From Flaccisagitta enflata (taxonomy: Eukaryota > Chaetognatha > Sagittoidea > Aphragmophora): DNA of 64,000 nucleotides. The stretch covers positions 72,788,001 through 72,852,000 of the forward strand of contig OZ231127.1 of NCBI GenBank assembly GCA_965153355.1. The letters run 5' to 3'. Numbering within the stretch: position 1 is the stretch's first letter; each line of letters starts with the position of its first letter. This document shows, piece by piece, positions 34,593-51,159 of the stretch. A program made the translations under genes and the position numbers. The notes under the pieces were generated by a model. It was not told the DNA's origin, did not search any database, and saw only the letters and a list, made by a program, of their open reading frames with translations.

Positions 34593-35790
34593 TGAAAAAC
34601 TGTTTCCTCATTTTTTCTGCTGCTTCTTTTTGTTTTGCGCCCCTTGTTGAACATTCTTTTGATTATAAAATATCGTCTACAACTGGCAATGAAGAAAAAA
34701 AACTGACACCATGCTAGCATCCGCCTATTCCATATATCATTTAATTTTTTTCTCATTGAATTTTTTTTAAATCGTTGGCGGGTTCGTTTTTATTTTGTTT
34801 TTTTTTTAGGGGGGGGGGGCAATTCTGCTGGTTCATCTGTCGGTAGGATAATATAGAAAAGACAAAGCCTAATTGTCGAAATGCTTTCTTCATCTGTCAG
34901 CCAACAATTACCTTTCATTTTTTTTTACCATTCATGTTCTCTTCGACAAACAACTGCAGGGACGGTTACAAGGTATATACTATATAACATAGCCGGCCAT
35001 AACATCTGTATCAAATATCTATTCATTACATAATTGCATTTTCTCAATCTGCTTTCTTTTAGGTGAGAACCCGATTAATACGTCAACCCATTAAAAATGT
35101 CCCTTCAAACGCCGCAAAAAACGTGACCGAAAGAAAAAAGACATTAAAAGAATTAAGTAAAAAAGACATTTAAGGACGAGTTCTTCTTGTTCTTCCTCCT
35201 CCACTTCCTCCTCCTCTTCTTCCTTCTCTTCCTCCTCCAGACCGGACCTTTTCCGCCTCTTCTTCTTTATCTCAACATTTCTCCCTCTCGCATCTCTTTT
35301 TTTAGATTATCTCGAAAAAAAGAGATACAAAAAGAGATACAAAAATCGGTCGCCACCCTCGACCAGCTCTTCATCCACATCCACCTCCTCCTTCTCCTCC
35401 TCCTCCTCCTCCTCCTCCTCCTCCTTTGTGCATCTTCTTCTGCTTCATCGATCCTCTTCATCGACGACGACTTCCTCCTCCACGACTTTGCGCATCACGC
35501 TTGAGCCTTTCTTGAAGGCGTATTCGAGAATCAATGGATTTTTAAATTGGAAAACTTGACCACGTAAAAAAAGAAAGAATTCGGTGCTCAAAAGCGACTT
35601 CCGCAAAACGCGGGAGCGCGTCTACTAATCCATACTAAACACAAATTAACAAAAGCTGATTCATGAACTAATCAAAACTGAAGAATATTACTTAAAAAAA
35701 ACAACAATAACATTCAGAACATCAAATTCAATGTCATAAAAAAATATTTTCAATAAAAAAAGAAAACAATCCTCATCGTTTTTCTTCATC

Positions 35791-35792
<2 letters not shown>
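34593..35792. other. Upstream region of the Quaking-type gene
   Basis: AT-rich DNA with TCC/CTC-rich pyrimidine tracts at 35177-35240 and 35382-35424. No TATA box is convincing. CTTTCTTTTAG at 35051-35061 is acceptor-like. The reading frame of the downstream gene is open back to a TAA at 35708 but has no ATG before 35903. Confidence 0.4.
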
Positions 35793-35884
<92 letters not shown>

Positions 35885-35885
35885 C
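35793..35885. repeat. (CAA)31 directly upstream of the Quaking-type start codon
   Basis: A pure CAA array ends 17 nt before the ATG at 35903. If transcribed it would form an unstructured leader; CAA repeats are known to lack secondary structure. It is also in frame with the gene and would encode poly-Gln if translation began further upstream in a spliced exon. Confidence 0.95.
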
Positions 35886-35902
35886 TCGCACAAAGAAACG
35901 TC

Positions 35903-36970
35903 ATGGCATCCTCTCCAACGACACCCCCGTCCCAAGTAGACACCAACTCGGCAGAGTACTTGACACAACTCTTAAAAGACAAGAAGCAAATTTCCGCCTT
36001 CCCGAACGTCTTCATGCATCTCGAGCGTCTCCTCGACAACGAAATCTCGCGAGTTCGTGGACAAATGTTCTACACGGACAAGGAAAAGTCTCCTTTAGAC
36101 TTGCCCGAAGCTTCCGGCCCCAAAGTGACATTGTCGGAGAAAGTGTTCGTGCCTGTCAAAGAACATCCAGACTTTAATTTCGTCGGCCGCATTCTCGGTC
36201 CACGTGGCATGACGGCCAAACAGCTGGAGCAGGACACGGGCTGCAAAATCATGGTCCGTGGCAAAGGGTCCATGAGAGATAAGAAGAAAGAGGATCAAAA
36301 TCGCGGGAAACCCAACTGGGAACATCTCAACGAAGACCTGCACGTGCTCATCACGGTGGAAGACAGCCGCGGACGGGCGGAGAAACGACTGGCGCGCGCG
36401 GTGGACGAAGTGCGAAAGTTGCTGCAACCTTCGCCCGACGGCGAGGACGACCTGAAGAAGCGCCAATTGATGGAGTTGGCGATCATCAACGGGACTTATC
36501 GCGATCACAGCGCCATCCGGCGAATGGCCAACGTCGCCGCTCTCTCCATCGCCCTTCCATCTTCGCCGTTCCTCCATATTCCTTCCGCTTCGCCGATGTT
36601 GTATTCGCCTTCGTTGACTTCGCCTTCGACGCCTTCGTGGTCTTCCACCGCCGCCTCCATCGCACTCACGCCTCAGCAAACGGCCCAACAAATTCTCAAC
36701 GCCACTCAACAACATCATCAACAACAACAACAGCAACAACAGCAGCAACAAGCCGCGGCCGCGGCCAACGCCGCCGCCTCAGGGTTGATTTACTCTTCGT
36801 ACGACTTTGGCGCCGGCGCCGCGGCGACGGGCGCCGCCATCGCGCCACATCCGGCGACGCCGCAGCAACCCACGACGCCGCCATCACCCATTTTCAGATA
36901 TCCTTCGGTCGTCGATCAAACGGGCATCAATTTGATCAACAAAGTCTGCGTCGGAAAAACGTACATGTAA
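35903..36970 (+). CDS. qki: Quaking/HOW-type STAR-family KH RNA-binding protein
   Basis: This protein of 355 residues should bind ACUAA-type RNA elements and control splicing, stability or translation of mRNAs as a dimer. The Qua1 dimerisation region is at about residues 18-55 ([20 protein letters not shown]), the maxi-KH domain at about 80-172 with the GPRG loop at 99-102 and the [10 protein letters not shown] stretch, and Qua2 at about 185-203 ([12 protein letters not shown]). The tail is Ser/Pro/Ala-rich with a Gln run (269-283) and a GLIYSSY motif like that of vertebrate QKI and HOW. Length suits the family (about 320-400). The ATG has a good context (G at -3, G at +4). The whole frame lacks introns, unusual for QKI genes, so a retrocopy or intron loss is possible. 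CDS GC content is clearly above the surroundings. CAT|GTAAAA at the stop could be a splice donor for an alternative C-terminus. Paralogue assignment within Quaking/HOW/ASD-2 is uncertain. Confidence 0.93.
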   Translation: MASSPTTPPSQVDTNSAEYLTQLLKDKKQISAFPNVFMHLERLLDNEISRVRGQMFYTDKEKSPLDLPEASGPKVTLSEKVFVPVKEHPDFNFVGRILGPRGMTAKQLEQDTGCKIMVRGKGSMRDKKKEDQNRGKPNWEHLNEDLHVLITVEDSRGRAEKRLARAVDEVRKLLQPSPDGEDDLKKRQLMELAIINGTYRDHSAIRRMANVAALSIALPSSPFLHIPSASPMLYSPSLTSPSTPSWSSTAASIALTPQQTAQQILNATQQHHQQQQQQQQQQQAAAAANAAASGLIYSSYDFGAGAAATGAAIAPHPATPQQPTTPPSPIFRYPSVVDQTGINLINKVCVGKTYM

Positions 36971-36973
36971 AAT

Positions 36974-37034
36974 AATAAAGCGAAAATTGGCGAGAGAAAT
37001 AGAAGAAAAGAAGAAAAACTACGTTTGCAATAAA
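36974..37034 (+). promoter_or_regulatory. Poly(A) signal candidates after the Quaking-type gene
   Basis: AATAAA occurs at 36974-36979, only 3 nt after the stop, and again at 37029-37034. The first would give an extremely short 3' UTR; the second is more plausible. Confidence 0.5.
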
Positions 37035-37461
37035 CAGAAATGCAACGGATGTAATTAGAACAACGATATCCATCATTCGTCGTCACCACGCTTAGGATTA
37101 TGTCAAACAACCGGATGAAGACGACGTATCAAACGTTGTAAAGAGAATTCCGTCAGAACAAACAAATGTGAGAACAAACACGAAAACAGAGTTGAAAAAT
37201 GTGCATGAGAAGAGGCGTGATGAAGAAAAAAAAGAGCATTTTGTGCGAAAGTCGAGTGTCATTTCTCCGTGTTAGCGCTCGTACACGCGTGCTCGGTGAG
37301 TCTCACATGCATGTTTCATGGTACACGCTTGTTCTCATATGCGCACGCGCGCCTGGATTACGTCATCAACTCCTCGGATTCCATTCCCAATAATGTCCTC
37401 CTTCCGCCCGTCCACCGTAAAACCCCGTCCCCTCCAAGAACATTTGCAATTGTGCTCGATA

Positions 37462-39257
<1,796 letters not shown>

Positions 39258-39260
39258 TGA

Positions 39261-39938
<678 letters not shown>

Positions 39939-40459
39939 CTAGCAGAGAAAAAGCAGATTCCGACTAACAAACACGAACAATTCTTGTTGCAAAAAGGTGT
40001 TCAGATAAGAAAAATTCTGGAGTTATTTATCTCGGTTTTTGGCATCCATGGTTTGTTACAAGGTTGATTTGGTAGATTATTAGATAGTTGATAAGCATTT
40101 ACTATACAAATAAACAATAAGATTGAAGATTTTGTAATTCTTAATGCACCTGCCCTTTCTGATGATGGCTTGTACAGTCTGTGGCCTTGATTAATGGTAA
40201 AAAAAATCAATATAAAGCCTAAGAGAGAAAAAAAAAGACAATATAAACAAACAAAGTAGAAAAAATAGAATGATGAATCTGCTCGCGTGACAGCGCAGAA
40301 GCAAAAGAAGAAAAAAAAACAACGATAAAGAGAAATTAATTTTTCTCAATAAAACCCGCATCGGTTTTTTCCCATGGATGTCGATTGAGATAAAAATTGA
40401 TCGAAAACCGCGACTCTGACCTTGGTAAGGCGTGTTTACGGGGTGGGGAAGTGTCATTT

Positions 40460-40463
<4 letters not shown>

Positions 40464-40493
<30 letters not shown>

Positions 40494-40494
40494 A

Positions 40495-40573
<79 letters not shown>
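40464..40573. repeat. (GA)n passing into (AGAC)n
   Basis: A short GA run then about 18 AGAC units; the same GA-to-GACA polarity as at 6180 and 39808. 39939-40463 shows no gene. Confidence 0.97.
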
Positions 40574-40576
<3 letters not shown>

Positions 40577-40589
40577 TGACAGGCAGATG

Positions 40590-41640
40590 CAGACACAGAC
40601 TGACAAACAGACGTACAATGGACACAAGCAGGCAGAGTTAGAAAGAGTGATCAAAAGCGACAAAAATAGAGAAGGGTGACTAAGAGATGGAGACTAACAA
40701 ACAGACAGAATTAACAGCCAGGCCGTAGTAATGAACTACCAATGAGTTAGACTAGAAAATATGAGTTTGCCGCATGCTAGGTGGGGAAGAAAAGAGGAGA
40801 AGGAGGAGGAGGAAGAGGAGGAGAGCCGGGTTGGGAAAGCGATTATGAAGCACTTTGATGGAGACTAATCAAATTTACCACTTAGACTGTGGGAACAACA
40901 AGTGGAAGAAACTCGGAATAGATATGGGATACCACACAGTGCACCGATGATTGAGGTAGCTGGTGATAGACACAGCATTCATTTCAGATAAAACAAGAAC
41001 CAAAAATACAGGAAAAACTGAAAATATGTTCAGACTCTACAACATGAAGAAATGTTTTAAATGAAAGAAATAAAACAATAGGCTATCATGGGCAAGTAGG
41101 CAGGAGCATTGAAACAAATGTGACTGAATTACAGGCTGACAGCCCAATTTGTTGACAAAAGTGCTGTCTGCACACAACTGCGCGGAAAACATCTATAAAG
41201 CGAATGATTTGAGCAAAAATACTATTGATAATTAAATAAAATATGTATATTTTCCAAAAACATGGGTTTTAGTGCACCGGACTTGTAAGAGAGTAAAGAA
41301 ATCCTTAACGCCTAAAACATGCAAATGACTTTTTTCAGAAGGGAAAAAGGCTCTCAATTTTTAGTGTTAACACCAAAGTCTACACCCCATAATTCGTGTT
41401 TCAATCATACATTCATGATTCTTGAATTTGCAAATAACTCGACCTCGTAAAATTCAAGTTTTTATGCTCCACGGCTTGTATGTCAAACTAACTTAACTTA
41501 GCAACTGAGAGATCAGTAGTACCTCATGTAGAGTCATAAAGACGTAGGTAAGAATTCTTCTAACGGCACCGTTGTGCCATCTAAGTAAGAAGGAACTCGG
41601 GACAACCGAGGCTAAGAACGAGGAGAAGAGAAAATTGCCC
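40590..41640. other. Unassigned DNA
   Basis: A GGA-rich patch at 40795-40835; otherwise nothing. Confidence 0.4.
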
Positions 41641-41878
41641 TGGAGACAATGATATCGACGATGACACCGACAATGACACCGACAATGACGCCGAAATTGA
41701 CATCGACAATGACACCAACAATGACACTGACGATTCCAAAAACAATGACCCAAATAATGACACCGATGATGACATCGACATTCGACAATGTCCCTGATGA
41801 TGACACCGACAATAACGATGACAATGACCCAGATAATGACACCGACCTTGAAAATAACACCGACAATGACACAGTACA
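41641..41878. repeat. 12-bp minisatellite (GACAATGACACC)n
   Basis: About 20 diverged units. In one frame it reads as Asp/Asn/Thr repeats, but there is no flanking coding sequence and the frame breaks, so I treat it as non-coding. It abuts the SINE at 41889. Confidence 0.85.
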
Positions 41879-41888
41879 CGGTACAAGG

Positions 41889-42090
41889 GGGGGGGGGAGT
41901 TAGCTCAGTGGAAACAGGCCCGAGGTTGGCCCCCTTGGCGACGGGTTCCAGTCCTGCGCATGACCGGTTCTCCAAGGTTAACGAAAGTTAAAGGATTTGC
42001 CTCGCGTATGTGGCTCAGGATGGGGTTAGTGGATACTCTGACAAAGATTGGAGGTCTAGTTCACTGTAGCTAGTTAGCGGGGTAGGGCTG
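41889..42090 (+). mobile_element. tRNA-derived SINE
   Basis: A tRNA-like head contains an A-box-like TAGCTCAGTGG at 41901-41911 and a B-box-like GGTTCCAGTCC at 41944-41954 (consensus GGTTCGANTCC), 43 nt apart as in RNA polymerase III promoters. The cloverleaf is not complete and the sequence continues past the tRNA end with a non-tRNA body, as in SINEs. The 3' end is not certain. No second copy is visible in this window. Confidence 0.65.
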
Positions 42091-42582
42091 GAACTTGGAA
42101 GGGCAGGTAGTGCATGACATGATGCTTTATTTGGCCGGGATCTTTCACCAACGCCCGTTGATTACGCCAATGACACTTAGGCGTAAGATTGCCGTCTCTG
42201 TCAAAACCGAAGTCAAGCAGTATGACCAACTGAGTAGTGTAGTTAGAGATTACAGATATTCGTTTCTGCGGAGAATTGAAATTTGAAAGAGCCAAGAAAA
42301 AAAATTGGCGAAAGATTTGAGGAGGATGACAACAAAGATGAGTGCGAAACAGAGGATGGCATCGTTTCTTAGAGATGTCATCTTTTCTAAAGGATATCAT
42401 CTTTCCGAAAGAAAAAAATGTGTCGAAAATGAAGAAAAAACACGAACCGAATTGGTCAAATAAATCTTTGGCATCTTAGAAATGAAGGAAATTTCATTCT
42501 ACAAGGATGAGCAAATGATGGGTGGAATCAGATCGGTGATGGGTTATACCCATTCAAACTTGCCATCCGTTTGAAGTAAAAA
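42091..42582. other. Unassigned DNA
   Basis: Short frames on both strands without motifs. Confidence 0.4.
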
Positions 42583-42939
42583 AACAAGGCCAACACCTAT
42601 AAGTCGCGTGCGAGACTTACAGACAAAGAATGACTTAGAATGACTTAGAATGACTTTCAATGACTTAGAATGACCTAAAATGACCAAAATGGACTTAAAA
42701 TGACTAAAAAACCAAAAAACCAAAAATAACTTAAAATAACTTAAAATGACTTAGACTGACTCAAAATGACTTAGAATAACTATAAATGACTTAAAATGAC
42801 TTAAAATAACCTAAGAGTTGACGTTATAGTACAAAAAAGTAAAGTGTGACGGACGGACGGACGGACGGACGGACGGACCGACGGACGGACGGACGGACCG
42901 ACAAAGCGGGTTGTAGAGTCGCGTGCACGCGACTAAAAA
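42583..42939 (+). mobile_element. GTCGCG-hairpin element with expanded 'GACTTAGAAT' cargo
   Basis: AACAAGGCCAACACCTATAA, then about 20 units of the 10-11-bp AATGACTTAA/AATGACTTAG repeat (42620-42820), GTAAAGTGTGACGGACGG, AAAGCGGGTTGTAG, the 18-nt hairpin AGTCGCGTGCACGCGACT and AAAAA. It is a longer sister of 2814-3031, showing that the internal array varies in length between copies. Confidence 0.85.
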
Positions 42940-45310
<2,371 letters not shown>

Positions 45311-45488
45311 CAATCACAACCGCAGCACCCAAAATGTTCATTTTCACATTTTTCACAGATTCATGTCCAAAATAAATCCCATGTTTACGATTTTACGACT
45401 TTATGAAAGCAGCTTTAATTGGTTTTAAGAAAAAAAATCGACCAAGCAACATTTGAAGTCTTATGAAGGCAGTTTTTACCCATGGTGG

Positions 45489-46070
45489 CCCTTTTTGGGC
45501 GGCGGCCCCAAAGGGTCGATGTCCTGTAGAACACGGGGAATTTCCAGACGTCTGTCCTTCCTTCCATCCCTTCCCCCCTCCGTTGACCATCAAGACCTCA
45601 AATTAACCCTTCCAAGCCTCGAATTAGCCCTCCAGGCTTCAAATCAGCCCCCCATGCCTCAAATCTGCCCTCCAGACCTCAAATCTGCCCTATAGACCTT
45701 CAATCTGCCCTCCAAGCATCAAATTAGCCCTCCAAGTATCAAATCAGCCCTCCTTGCTTCAAATTTGCCCTCAAAACCTCAAAACTGCTCTCCAAGCCAA
45801 AATCTGCCTCCAGACCTCAAATCTGCGTTCAAAACTTCTCTCCAAGCCAAAATTCTGCCCTCCAGCCCTCCAATATACCTTCAGTGGCGTAAATCAGATA
45901 TCTAAGGCCTGAAATATGCCCCCTCAGGACATCTAGAAATTCACCCCTGTGTGCTACAGGACATCGGCCCTTTAGGGCCGCTCCCCTGCTCTCACTCCTC
46001 TTCTTAACTGGATCACTTCAAGCAGGGCATCGGGTACCGCTGACCATGTGCAATCATTGAATGACTAGTT
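45489..46070. mobile_element. Fold-back minisatellite element, copy B
   Basis: Left arm GGGCGGCGGCCCCAAAGGGT, GATGTCCTGTAGAACAC; right arm CTACAGGACATCGGCCCTTT, AGGGCCGCTCCCC. The loop holds about 14 copies of a 20-bp CCTCCAGACCTCAAATCTGC unit (45596-45890). The tail with GGGCATCGGGTACCGCTGAC is conserved with copy A. Confidence 0.8.
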
Positions 46071-46191
46071 AGATTCATCCTCGCATCTTTTTAAGAGGCT
46101 TTGTAAGTCCGTCCGTTGGTCCATCCGTCCATCCGTTGCATATTTTTTGCTTGCGTAAAATCAAGCGGGATCGAGCATGATCGGGTATGAT

Positions 46192-46726
<535 letters not shown>

Positions 46727-46894
46727 TTTTTTTAACAAGCTTAGTGGCCCAAAGAAAATACAGAGGACGCATCTTAAGGATTTTTGGCTGGTTTGAAGTG
46801 ACGTGGACTCGAAACTCGATGGGAGACTTTGTCCGTTGGTCCATTGGTTAGTCCGTCTGTAATTATTGAGTCAACAGGTCGCCCAAGGGCAATA

Positions 46895-47618
46895 TGTGGT
46901 CAGCGATACCCGTTGCCCTGCTTTGAGTGATTGTGAATTGGAGTGAGGGGAAGCAGGGCAGCGGCCCCGAAGGGGACAAAGGCCTGTAGAACACAGGTGG
47001 ACTTTCATTCGTCCTGCCTGAAGAAGTGGATGAGATGCTATAGAGGGCTCACTGAAGGCCTTCAAGAGCCTAAACTGAGGTCTAAGACGGCTGATGTAAG
47101 GCCTCAGAATGCCAATCAGAAGCTTGAGAGGGCTGACTTGATGCTTGAGAGAGCTGAATTAAGGCTTGAAAGGTCAGACGACTGATTTGAAGCCTGAGAG
47201 CAATAAATTGAGGCTTAGATAGCTGATTTATGGCCTGAGAGACCTGATTTGAGGCTTGAGAGGCCTAATTTGAGGCCTGAGAGGCCTGAGAGGCCGGGTT
47301 AGGGGCCTGAAAATTTGGCTTTGAGGCCTGAGAAGCCTAATTTGAGGCCTGAGAGGCCAGGTTTGAAGCATGAGAGGTTGGATTTGAGGCCTGAGAGGCT
47401 GGATTTGAGGCCTGAGAGGCCGTATTTGAGGCCTGAGAGGCTGGATTTGAGGCTTGAAAGGCTGGATTTGAGGCCTGAGAGGCCAGATTTGAGGTCTCAG
47501 AGACCAGGTTTGAGGCCTGAAGGACCTGGTGAGGGGGGGGACGAACAAACAAACGAATGAACGGACGAACGAAAGTCCCCCTGTGTTCTACAGGACTTCA
47601 GCACCTGCCGCTGCCCAA
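46895..47618. mobile_element. Fold-back minisatellite element, copy C (inverted)
   Basis: The tail comes first here (TGGTCAGCGATACCCGTTGC), then GGGCAGCGGCCCCGAAGGGG, CCTGTAGAACACAGG, about 23 copies of GAGGCCTGAGAGGCTGGATTT (47040-47530), then CCCTGTGTTCTACAGGACTT and TGCCGCTGCCC. The order is the mirror image of copies A and B. Its minisatellite is the reverse complement of copy A's unit with changes. Confidence 0.8.
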
Positions 47619-47639
47619 AAAATAGAAAAATGATCGCTC

Positions 47640-47730
47640 TAGATGTATGTGTGGGGGTTGGGGTTTGGGTGTGGATTGGGGTGGAAGCCCCTGCCCACCC
47701 GTGTGTGGAGATATAGTGAATGCGCTTTAC
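47640..47730 (-). mobile_element. GTCGCG-hairpin element fragment, GTTGC subfamily
   Basis: GGGGTTGGGGTTTGGGTGTGG then GGAAGCCCCTGCCCACCCGTG and TATAGTGAATGCG correspond to the right part of 29912-30124. The hairpin end is missing. Confidence 0.5.
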
Positions 47731-47877
47731 GTTATAAAATGAGTTTGTCGATTGAGGTCCGTAGCTCAATTTGTTTAGGAGATACAATAGCAAAATGTTG
47801 TGAGGGTTTTCACCATTTTCCTGAAAATAACATCAACTTTGGAAGACTGTTGCTCCTAAACAAATCTAGCTACAAAT

Positions 47878-47936
47878 CTCAACTTGGGCTCATTTCAAAG
47901 AGCTGTGTCTGCTCCTTCATATGAGCCCAAGTTGAG
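47878..47936. other. Inverted repeat, 16-bp stem
   Basis: CTCAACTTGGGCTCAT and ATGAGCCCAAGTTGAG are separated by about 27 nt. Function unknown; possibly the core of a small element. Confidence 0.7.
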
Positions 47937-47939
47937 GTC

Positions 47940-48924
47940 ATTTTGTTAATTTGTATTTAAAGTAGATGTGAGCCGTTGAAGTTACCTCTTGAAAAAAAGG
48001 AAGGAAATAGGCAATTACCACTTCTGCCCCTCCTCCTCATCCTACTCCGCATCGTTTGAATCGGATAGAAGAGCCGTCAAACTTGGGAAATATACTCAGT
48101 AATAGTGATGTGATACCCCCTTAAATGCCGTATTGACCAAGGTAGTCGAGTCATGTATGACCACTCTCATAACAGTGAAATCGCTGTAAAACCAGCGCAG
48201 GCTTCTAGAGTCGTTTACTGTGAATTGATCAGAGGAGGGGAATTGACCGAGCTAATTTAAAAACTTTTTTAATTTTTTTTGCCAATATAGAAGAGCGGAG
48301 CAAAAGTCAATCGCTAGCTCCAAGCTATTTTATCTAAACTTCATGAAACTGCAAAGATTATGATTGGTAGTTCAATATTTCCCCACAAAAGCGGCTATCC
48401 TTTTATATCAGTTGGTCCTTAACTCTTTTTTATGCAATTACGGCCAAAGTAGTAACCTGATCGCTGTACAACTTATCCAGGATTTGAACAGGGGTTGGAT
48501 GGTTGTTCATGCAAAGTGTCAGAAAATTTCATAGAATATATTTTTAATTACGCTTAGTTGATATTTTTGGGTAGGTAGGCTGGTTTGGGTGGTTGCACTA
48601 TCCAAAAATTCAAAAAACTTCACAGATCAGTACACAAGGTCACATGATGTTACCATAACAAAAATCAAGTCAATCAGTCAATACGTTCATGAGATATCAG
48701 CTTTCAAAGTTTTGGTAAAAAAAGTCACGTCGATTTCCAAGAAATAAGTCACGAACGCGTTTTGTTCTCAGACTCAGTGTGTTTCACGCTTGAGCACTCA
48801 TGAAATCATCAAATATGTTTTTTCTTTTGACCACTTTATCTAAAGTATTAGGAGTATTGGAAAAATAAGCAAAGCGGTTACTCCCTCTGGACGGGCCACC
48901 TTAAAAAGTTGAATTGGTGACAGG
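47940..48924. other. Unassigned DNA
   Basis: No gene and no terminal repeats recognised. Confidence 0.4.
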
Positions 48925-49240
48925 CCTGTATATTGTTCTATATTCCCCCCCCCGGTGGGGGGGGGAAAATAATCAAAGGGTTTGGAGATGGGGGAAAAAA
49001 TGCAAGGGGGAAAAAAAAGAAAAAAAGAAAATTTGGGGAAAATAAAACTTTTGGCAGTACCAAATCATTAAAAATGATTTGTAAAACACAATATAACACT
49101 ATTTAAACCTTAAAAACACTGTTTTATTGCTATATGGGGAAGAAAATCATAGATTTTGTAATGCGACGCGTTGCGTCGCGGGGAAGAAAATCAAAGGCAG
49201 GGGGGGGGAAACTAATCAAAGATCATAGAACTATATACAT
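48925..49240. mobile_element. Poly-C/poly-G MITE-like element, copy 3
   Basis: CCTGTATATTGTTCTATATTC, (C)9 GGT (G)n, AATAATCAAAGGGTTTGGAG, TTTTGGCAGTACCAAAT, GTTTTATTGCTATATGGGGA, a CGACGCGTTGCGTCG palindrome, G run, AATCAAAGATCATAGAACTA. Same subfamily as copy 1. Confidence 0.75.
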
Positions 49241-50324
49241 CCCTGATTGGTGATTTCCTCTAGATGGGTGAAGACTAAAGGTTTATATCTAAACCTGATC
49301 GATTCAGATTCAAATGATGAATTCACTTGACGGTAACACATTTTAGCAACCGGGTTTGTTTTGATCCCGAGCCAGGAAAACAATTACCATTTGACTGAGA
49401 TGAATGAAGGTGGAGGATAAGCTAAGGAGCGACTCGAAATGAAAGAAACATTGCTTATTATTGATTCGATCAGAATGGGAGATTAATGACTTTGGATCGA
49501 ATTTTAAATTTCATTGCCATTGGCATTAGATAACGGGTGTTCAAAAAAAAAATCGTAACCAAGTTTGATACATACAAAAAGGGAGCGATTTTATCTAATC
49601 ATGTCTTGTTTTCATGAAACAGGCTTTTACAAAACAATATTCTTAAGGATACTATACCTATACTGACCAGAGCAAGTATTTTGCCTTGAGCGTTATTTGA
49701 AATTACTAAGAATATCATTTATTTTTACTTACTCAGCATCAGTTTATCACCAATTTTTTTTGCAAAGTTGTCACTTTTTATGTTGTCTGTTGATACTTTA
49801 CTACTTGTTCTATATCTCTAACAAAACAATTTTTTCTACAGTATGATTTTTCTGAAATGACACAAAAGAAAATCGCAATACTCAGCAATGGAACAAGATA
49901 TTCAAAATAAAAAAAAAACAAAAAACATTAAATAGATCTTGGTTTGCAGATTTCTTATCTTGAAAGGAATAATCCATCACTCTCAGAAAATTGACTCTTA
50001 CCCTGTTTTTATCTACACTACAACTTCTCTAATGGTATAAATTCCTGGAAGCATCTCCTCTGGGAAATCATCTTAAACTCATGCTGTCCGCATATGACAG
50101 AAGTACCTATTTTCGTACAGGACCTCAAATTAAGCATTTTCCCTAAAAATGCATAAAATGGAAAATGTTGGTATTCATTGATCAATTTACAAATTCAAAA
50201 CAAATTTGAGGCACAAGTAGGGTCAAGTTGTGTAGTACAGCATCTTGAATCAAAGTCATGATCATACACATCAATTAGTGGTGATTTGATAAGAATCCGG
50301 CTTATCAATTTGATGATTTTCTAA
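49241..50324. other. Unassigned AT-rich DNA with a lone TIR end
   Basis: TAACGGGTGTTC followed by A10 at 49531-49552 resembles the inner element end at 21059, but I find no partner end, so this is a truncated copy or a solo end. Confidence 0.45.
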
Positions 50325-50509
50325 AACAAGGCTAAATACATGGCTACCAAAGTCGCGTGCGGGTGGGCAGGGGCCATATTTGAGGTTGCTAGACCATTTG
50401 GGCAGGAGCAGTGAGGTACAAAAAAAAAATCATAAAAAAAGTAAAGTGTGACAGACCAACCGACTGACGAACAAAGCAGGGTGTAGAGTCGCGTGCACGC
50501 GACTGAAAA
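50325..50509 (+). mobile_element. GTCGCG-hairpin element
   Basis: AACAAGGCTAAATACATGGC, AAAGTCGCGTGCGGGTGGGC, AGGGGCCATATTTGAGG, GGGCAGGAGCAGTGAGG, GTAAAGTGTGACAGACC, AAAGCAGGGTGTAG, AGTCGCGTGCACGCGACT, GAAAA. The GACGGACC array is almost absent, which makes this a short-array copy. Confidence 0.85.
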
Positions 50510-50837
50510 TACTGATTCAGTTAGTAATTATTACATGATGGCAACCTCATTTTCCATCGCAGGATAATATTTCGTGTCATTTCAGAAAAATCATGTTGTA
50601 AAAAAAACTATCCAAAATTTGTTTTCAACCACTCGTTGATTAAGGGTCTGATAGTAAATTTGCCAGATAGTTGGGCATGCAGAAAGGTTGACATGGAGAA
50701 CAAACTGGGACTGGGAGACAACGAGCATGGCAGATAGGAAAATAGACTTAAGGAAGGACAGACTTTAAAAAAGACAAACAGATAGAAAAACATTGGGTCA
50801 GCAAGAATGGCTGACAGTAAACGGAACAGATTGAAGG

Positions 50838-50949
<112 letters not shown>

Positions 50950-51159
50950 ACATTGACATCTCTATTGCTCGCGATTCGCATTTAACACGTGAACAAAACT
51001 TATTGCACTATCGTTCAAATGAAAGGAAACAAATTACAAATAAGTAGAGATTTCTACACCCGCAAGAGAAACTCCAGATACTTACAGGCAGTTACTTGTT
51101 ATCAATCTCGATGCAAAGTACCATGTTCGTCAGAAGTATGGCCTAAAAAATATTTATAA

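Noticed and set aside
36095-36751. A 218-codon minus-strand frame opposite the Quaking-type gene
   Set aside because: It is the antisense shadow of the GC-rich, codon-biased KH coding region; its sequence has no family resemblance.
41649-41991. Asp/Asn/Thr-repeat protein over the 12-bp minisatellite
   Set aside because: No flanking coding sequence; the frames simply translate the repeat and run into a SINE.
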